Below are positions 61,304 to 64,000 of a stretch of DNA of 64,000 nt, one piece after another; the first letter of the stretch is position 1; the number at the start of each line of letters is the position of its first letter. The position numbers and the translations under genes were made by a program. Where the stretch lies: the NCBI GenBank assembly GCA_900542165.1, contig UQMM01000001.1, positions 73,920 to 137,919 of the forward strand, written 5' to 3'. The notes under the pieces are model-generated. The model did no database searches and had not been told where the DNA came from. It saw only the letters and a list, made by a program, of their open reading frames with translations. The DNA is from an uncultured Collinsella sp. GTDB taxonomy: Bacteria > Actinomycetota > Coriobacteriia > Coriobacteriales > Coriobacteriaceae.

Positions 61304-61422
61304 GACAGTTTGCCGCAGCTCGCTATTGATGCTGACCAACAGGCAAAACACGCTGAACGTACCGCAACACACTGACCGTACTTAGGGTTTTACGCCCACT
61401 TGGGATATTCGAGGGATACGAG

Positions 61423-61459
61423 AAAGGGGCCGTGGCGACGAACCGCCACGGCCCCTTTT
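61423..61459 (+). terminator. Terminator downstream of thiD
   Basis: AAAGGGGCCGTGGCG (61423-61437) pairs perfectly with CGCCACGGCCCCTTT (61444-61458) and continues with T. It also has As on the other side and can serve the minus-strand phage genes. Confidence 0.9.
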
Positions 61460-61463
61460 GCTG

Positions 61464-61565
61464 TTATCGCCCGCGGTCGCTCCCGCCCCAGATCAGGGCG
61501 AGCGCGACAACCGTGACGAAGCTGCCCAAAATCGCGCCGAGCGCCGCGCCCATGACGAAAGCCAT
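61464..61565 (-). CDS. 33-aa phage membrane peptide downstream of endolysin
   Basis: MAFVMGAALGAILGSFVTVV then ALALIWGGSDRGR: one membrane helix with small residues and a positive C-terminus. Its ATG overlaps the endolysin stop (TAATG), which favours a real, coupled gene. It may be a second holin, a spanin-like or antiholin peptide. It is the last phage gene before the host terminator. Confidence 0.6.
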   Translation of the reverse strand: MAFVMGAALGAILGSFVTVVALALIWGGSDRGR

Positions 61566-62638
61566 TACCACGGCACCCCGTCGGTGACGCAGACCTGCAG
61601 ACGGTCGAGCGGCTCGCCGTAGATACCGGCGTAGTCGTCGCCGCTATAGGTAGAGCCGTCGTCGCACACGGTGTTCAGCCATCCGGCGCGCGCAGTGGTC
61701 TGGGAGCGGTACCACGCCTGCTTGTACTCCTCGCCGCCCGGCGTCACGTAGTACATGCGCACGCCGTCGATGGTATGACCGGCGATACCGGCGCAGCCGT
61801 TTACGGTGTCGTTGCGGTCGCCCTTGGCAACCCAGTCGAGCCAGCCGTCCTCGACGGTGTGGACCTGATACTTGAGCGTACCGCGATCAACTCGGGCGCA
61901 AAGGAGGTCATGCTGTCGGCACGGGTAGCCCGCGAAGCCGTCGTCGCCGGCACCGAAGTCAGTCACCTCGTCCAGCCAGCCGCCACCCTTAAGGTGCAGC
62001 GAGTAGTGTACGGGAACACGGGCGCCAGTGGAGCGAGGGAAACCGCCCGGCGCGCCCTGCGACGCCGAAGGCGCAGCGGGGGTCGCCGCGGGCTGCACAG
62101 TCGGCGCGGACGGCTGCGCGCCGCCGACCATCGCGTCGTACCACTCGACGGCGCGCTGCATGTAGTGGTCGCGCTGCGAGCCAGCCAGCTCGCCGGGGCA
62201 GGCCGTGGACGACCAGTGCTTGTGCGGGAACACGTTCACCATCCATGCCGGGCGGCCCAGCCCGTAGTACAGGCACAGCGCCGCCACGAGGTGCGCACCG
62301 CTCTCGATAGCGGCCTCGTGAACCGTCCACGGGCCGCGCGCGCTGTTGGCGTGTTCGATGCTGATGGTCGTGTCGTTGCCGCCGCCCGTGCCGATGCCGT
62401 CGCCGCAAGCGTAGGCGCGGTCGGTGTCGTTGACGTGCTGCACGATGTAGCCGTTGCGGTCGACCGAGTAGTGGGCAGAGCAGCCGTTGGCGGCCCAGAT
62501 GCTGTTGCACTGGGCCGCATTGAGGTCACCCGCCATATGGTGGATCGTGACGCCCTTGATGCCGAAGGGTCGTCCCGCCGAGAAGTTGCAGCCGAGGAGC
62601 TTGTACTCGTCCGGTTGGACGTTCGCGAAATCTGCCAT
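61565..62638 (-). CDS. Phage endolysin: N-acetylmuramoyl-L-alanine amidase with cell-wall-binding repeats
   Basis: A 357-aa lysin. The amidase_2 domain (about 1-165) has KGVTIHHMAGDLNAAQCNSI, SIEHAN and HKHWSSTACPGELAG: zinc ligands His, His, Cys. A Pro/Ala/Ser linker (about 180-205) leads to repeats of the clostridial hydrophobic type (HLKGGGWLDEV, EDGWLDWVAKGD, RAGWLNTV). It cuts the glycan-peptide bond of host peptidoglycan. Start at 62638 has AAGGAGG. Holin-like gene directly upstream. Confidence 0.93.
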   Translation of the reverse strand: MADFANVQPDEYKLLGCNFSAGRPFGIKGVTIHHMAGDLNAAQCNSIWAANGCSAHYSVDRNGYIVQHVNDTDRAYACGDGIGTGGGNDTTISIEHANSARGPWTVHEAAIESGAHLVAALCLYYGLGRPAWMVNVFPHKHWSSTACPGELAGSQRDHYMQRAVEWYDAMVGGAQPSAPTVQPAATPAAPSASQGAPGGFPRSTGARVPVHYSLHLKGGGWLDEVTDFGAGDDGFAGYPCRQHDLLCARVDRGTLKYQVHTVEDGWLDWVAKGDRNDTVNGCAGIAGHTIDGVRMYYVTPGGEEYKQAWYRSQTTARAGWLNTVCDDGSTYSGDDYAGIYGEPLDRLQVCVTDGVPW

Positions 62639-62639
62639 G

Positions 62640-62945
62640 TTAGTCCTCCTTGATGTCGCCGAGCGCGAGCAGCGCGTCGAGCCATTTGTCCGTGATACCG
62701 ACGGATTTGAAGGCGGCATAGGCCACCTGCACGCCGCCGACACACGCGAAGATGGACGTCACCCACGCCGAGGGGTCGGTGGGCACGCCTCCTGCCATGG
62801 CCGTGAGAGCACCGCACCCCGCCGAGACGGCGATGGCCGTCCAGCGGGCGACGCTGCCCGTCATGGCCTTAGTCTTGATGGCCTGCACGATGTACGGCAC
62901 CACGAGCACCGTGGCGACGGTGAGGCCGGCCTGAATCTCAGTCAT
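62640..62945 (-). CDS. Holin-like phage membrane protein
   Basis: A 101-aa protein with two or three hydrophobic segments (GLTVATVLVVPYIVQAI, IAVSAGCGALTAMAGGV, WVTSIFACVGGVQVAYAAF) and a charged C-terminus (LGDIKED). Size, position before the endolysin and topology fit a holin. AGGAG 7 nt before the ATG. Confidence 0.8.
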   Translation of the reverse strand: MTEIQAGLTVATVLVVPYIVQAIKTKAMTGSVARWTAIAVSAGCGALTAMAGGVPTDPSAWVTSIFACVGGVQVAYAAFKSVGITDKWLDALLALGDIKED

Positions 62946-62955
62946 TTGATTGCTC

Positions 62956-63369
62956 CTATCTGCTTGTCTCCTTGTTGTACATGAGGTCGACGCGGTCGTA
63001 GATGTGGTCGACCTTCTCGGCCATCCCCTGGCTGCGCGCCTGGCTGTGGACCAGATCGGCGTGCAACACGTCATTTGACGCGACGACCGACTCCATGAGG
63101 GTCTTCATCCCCTCAATCAAGGTGTTGCTGCGCTCCATCTGGGCGGCAATACGGCCCTCCATCTGCGAGCGCTCGCGGTCGCGCTGCGCCCGCTCGTCCA
63201 CCTCGGCCTGCTTGCGCTCCTCGCGCTTGAGGTCGAGGTTTGCCTTGCGCTCGTTCTGGACCTTGTACTCGGCCAAAAATTGCCGCCCAAAATAGAAGGC
63301 GATCAGCGCCAGCAGCACGCCGCCGAGCCAGCCCGGGCCATACGGCGCGAAGAGCTTGAGCACCTCCAT
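62956..63369 (-). CDS. Phage membrane-anchored coiled-coil protein
   Basis: A 137-aa protein: one N-terminal membrane helix (GWLGGVLLALIAFYFGRQF) followed by a long charged coiled coil (LKREERKQAEVDERAQRDRE and the rest up to residue 110) and KVDHIYDRVDLMYNKE. Such proteins lie near holins in Gram-positive phages (haemolysin XhlA-like). AAGGAGG upstream. The upstream gap 63370-63446 is empty. Confidence 0.75.
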   Translation of the reverse strand: MEVLKLFAPYGPGWLGGVLLALIAFYFGRQFLAEYKVQNERKANLDLKREERKQAEVDERAQRDRERSQMEGRIAAQMERSNTLIEGMKTLMESVVASNDVLHADLVHSQARSQGMAEKVDHIYDRVDLMYNKETSR

Positions 63370-63446
63370 CCGGCCTCCTTCCCGTTCATTAGACTGCGGG
63401 GCCCATCCCCTGCCACATTGCAGATTCGGGCCCCCGTAACGCCGGC

Positions 63447-63704
63447 CTACACCGCCGCCATCGTTCCGATGCACACGGCCAGCGGGCCCTGCGACAGGAT
63501 CACGGCACGGTCGGTGATGACGCACCCCGTACAGGAGCGCACCATCGGGACCGTCACCACAGCCCCGCGCAGCATTACGTCGAGCGCCGTGCCATGGACG
63601 CCGACGACCGTGCCGAACTCCATCGTCAGGCGCTTGCCGCCCGACGGCATCGCCGCCGCCAGCCGCGCCGCAGCGCCCTTGATCTCGACCGTCGAATCGC
63701 TCAT
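63447..63704 (-). CDS. Small phage protein of unknown role
   Basis: An 85-aa protein (MSDSTVEIKGAAARLAAAMP start; later MEFGTVVGVHGTALDVML) with beta-strand-rich composition. The start has GAGGAGGT and overlaps the preceding gene (ATGA). Likely a tail/baseplate-associated or structural accessory protein by position. No family recognised. Confidence 0.65.
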   Translation of the reverse strand: MSDSTVEIKGAAARLAAAMPSGGKRLTMEFGTVVGVHGTALDVMLRGAVVTVPMVRSCTGCVITDRAVILSQGPLAVCIGTMAAV

Positions 63705-64000
63705 CGCTCGTACCTCCTCGCCGTGTGCTTTATGACGCAGCCGGCGTCGAGCGTCAGCGACTGCTTCTGGATTGCCAGCTTGCCGACCACGCCGCCGGTC
63801 CTGTAGTTCATCGCCACCGCCATGCACGGCTCTACGGGCTTGTAGACGCTCTTGAACTCGTCCGTGCGCGTCACGGCGCGCTCGGTGGCGAGCAGCTCCG
63901 CCGCCTTGCGGTCCGCCGCCGCCTGCATGGCGTCCTGGGGCCAAGGCGTTGCCTCGGCGCCCGCCTCGACCTTGTCGGCCACCACGACGGCCTCGCCGCC
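63701..64000 (-). CDS. Phage protein, C-terminal part (continues beyond the right edge)
   Basis: The visible 99 residues include VEAGAEATPWPQDAMQAAAD and RKAAELLATERAVTRTDEFK (helical) followed by a beta segment (AMNYRTGGVVGKLAIQKQSL). The frame stays open to the window end, so the start is not visible. Part of the same minus-strand phage run, overlapping the next gene by 4 bp. Confidence 0.65.
   Translation of the reverse strand, partial: GGEAVVVADKVEAGAEATPWPQDAMQAAADRKAAELLATERAVTRTDEFKSVYKPVEPCMAVAMNYRTGGVVGKLAIQKQSLTLDAGCVIKHTARRYER

Overview
The window is a high-GC, gene-dense chromosome segment that looks like a gut Coriobacteriia, most likely Collinsella or a close relative. The basis is the actinobacterial dnaK-grpE-dnaJ-hspR order, two mannose-family PTS operons within 9 kb, a Hyp/NikR nickel-hydrogenase maturation set, a DUF5692 membrane protein, and many hairpin-rich intergenic repeats. 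The genus is inferred from gene content and style; no 16S gene is present.

Layout. 1-5.2 kb: a minus-strand fructan-type operon (PTS IIB-IIC-IID-IIA, then a GH32-like glycosidase running off the left edge). It is followed by a decayed stretch with a LevR-type PRD remnant, a kinase fragment and a frameshifted iron alcohol dehydrogenase. 5.2-9.2 kb: tRNA-Arg(CCT) and a second PTS operon (IIAB-IIC-IID-DUF956) with a long AT-rich leader. 9.2-14.5 kb: hypA behind a 925-aa FAD/Fe-S oxidoreductase, divergent from a TetR regulator and DUF5692; the divergent space holds two perfect palindromic operator candidates. 14.5-28.1 kb: an acidic membrane-anchored protein, clpB, an orphan gene between two ~265 bp repeats, a YbhJ-like aconitase-family hydratase, and hspR/dnaJ/grpE/dnaK. 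clpB and dnaK share a 27-bp upstream element that is probably the local HspR operator.

28.5-35.1 kb: a ferredoxin, the nadA-nadB-nadC-niaR operon with a perfect 19-bp inverted repeat upstream, and a LytTR response regulator/GHKL kinase pair. 35.1-43.1 kb: a uracil-DNA-glycosylase-like protein, thioredoxin, His-rich NikR, hypF-hypC-hypD-hypE and a HAD phosphatase. hypB and the hydrogenase structural genes are not in the window. 43.1-51.4 kb: hairpin arrays, an IS110-family element with 14-bp inverted repeats, a cysteine desulfidase/serine dehydratase-family protein, rpiB, ndk, argH and argG. 51.9-61.4 kb: a Cof-type HAD phosphatase, polA, an M18 aminopeptidase, yaaA, a TPP riboswitch with thiC, and thiD. 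61.46 kb to the end: a minus-strand phage lysis module (tail-associated ORFs, coiled-coil membrane protein, holin-like protein, amidase endolysin and a 33-aa membrane peptide), so a prophage extends beyond the right edge.

The most unusual signal is a structured intergenic element present at 23497-23637 and 45035-45174, with a truncated copy at 41245-41284. Each copy begins at or within 2 nt of a gene's stop codon, in the same orientation as that gene. Stems are kept by compensatory changes while the apical GACC-AGAA-GGTC hairpin is constant, which suggests a structured 3' UTR RNA. Several other repeat families (tandem GGAAA..CCCG hairpins, paired TGTAACATCT palindromes, and 22-33 bp inverted repeats) fill the remaining intergenic space.
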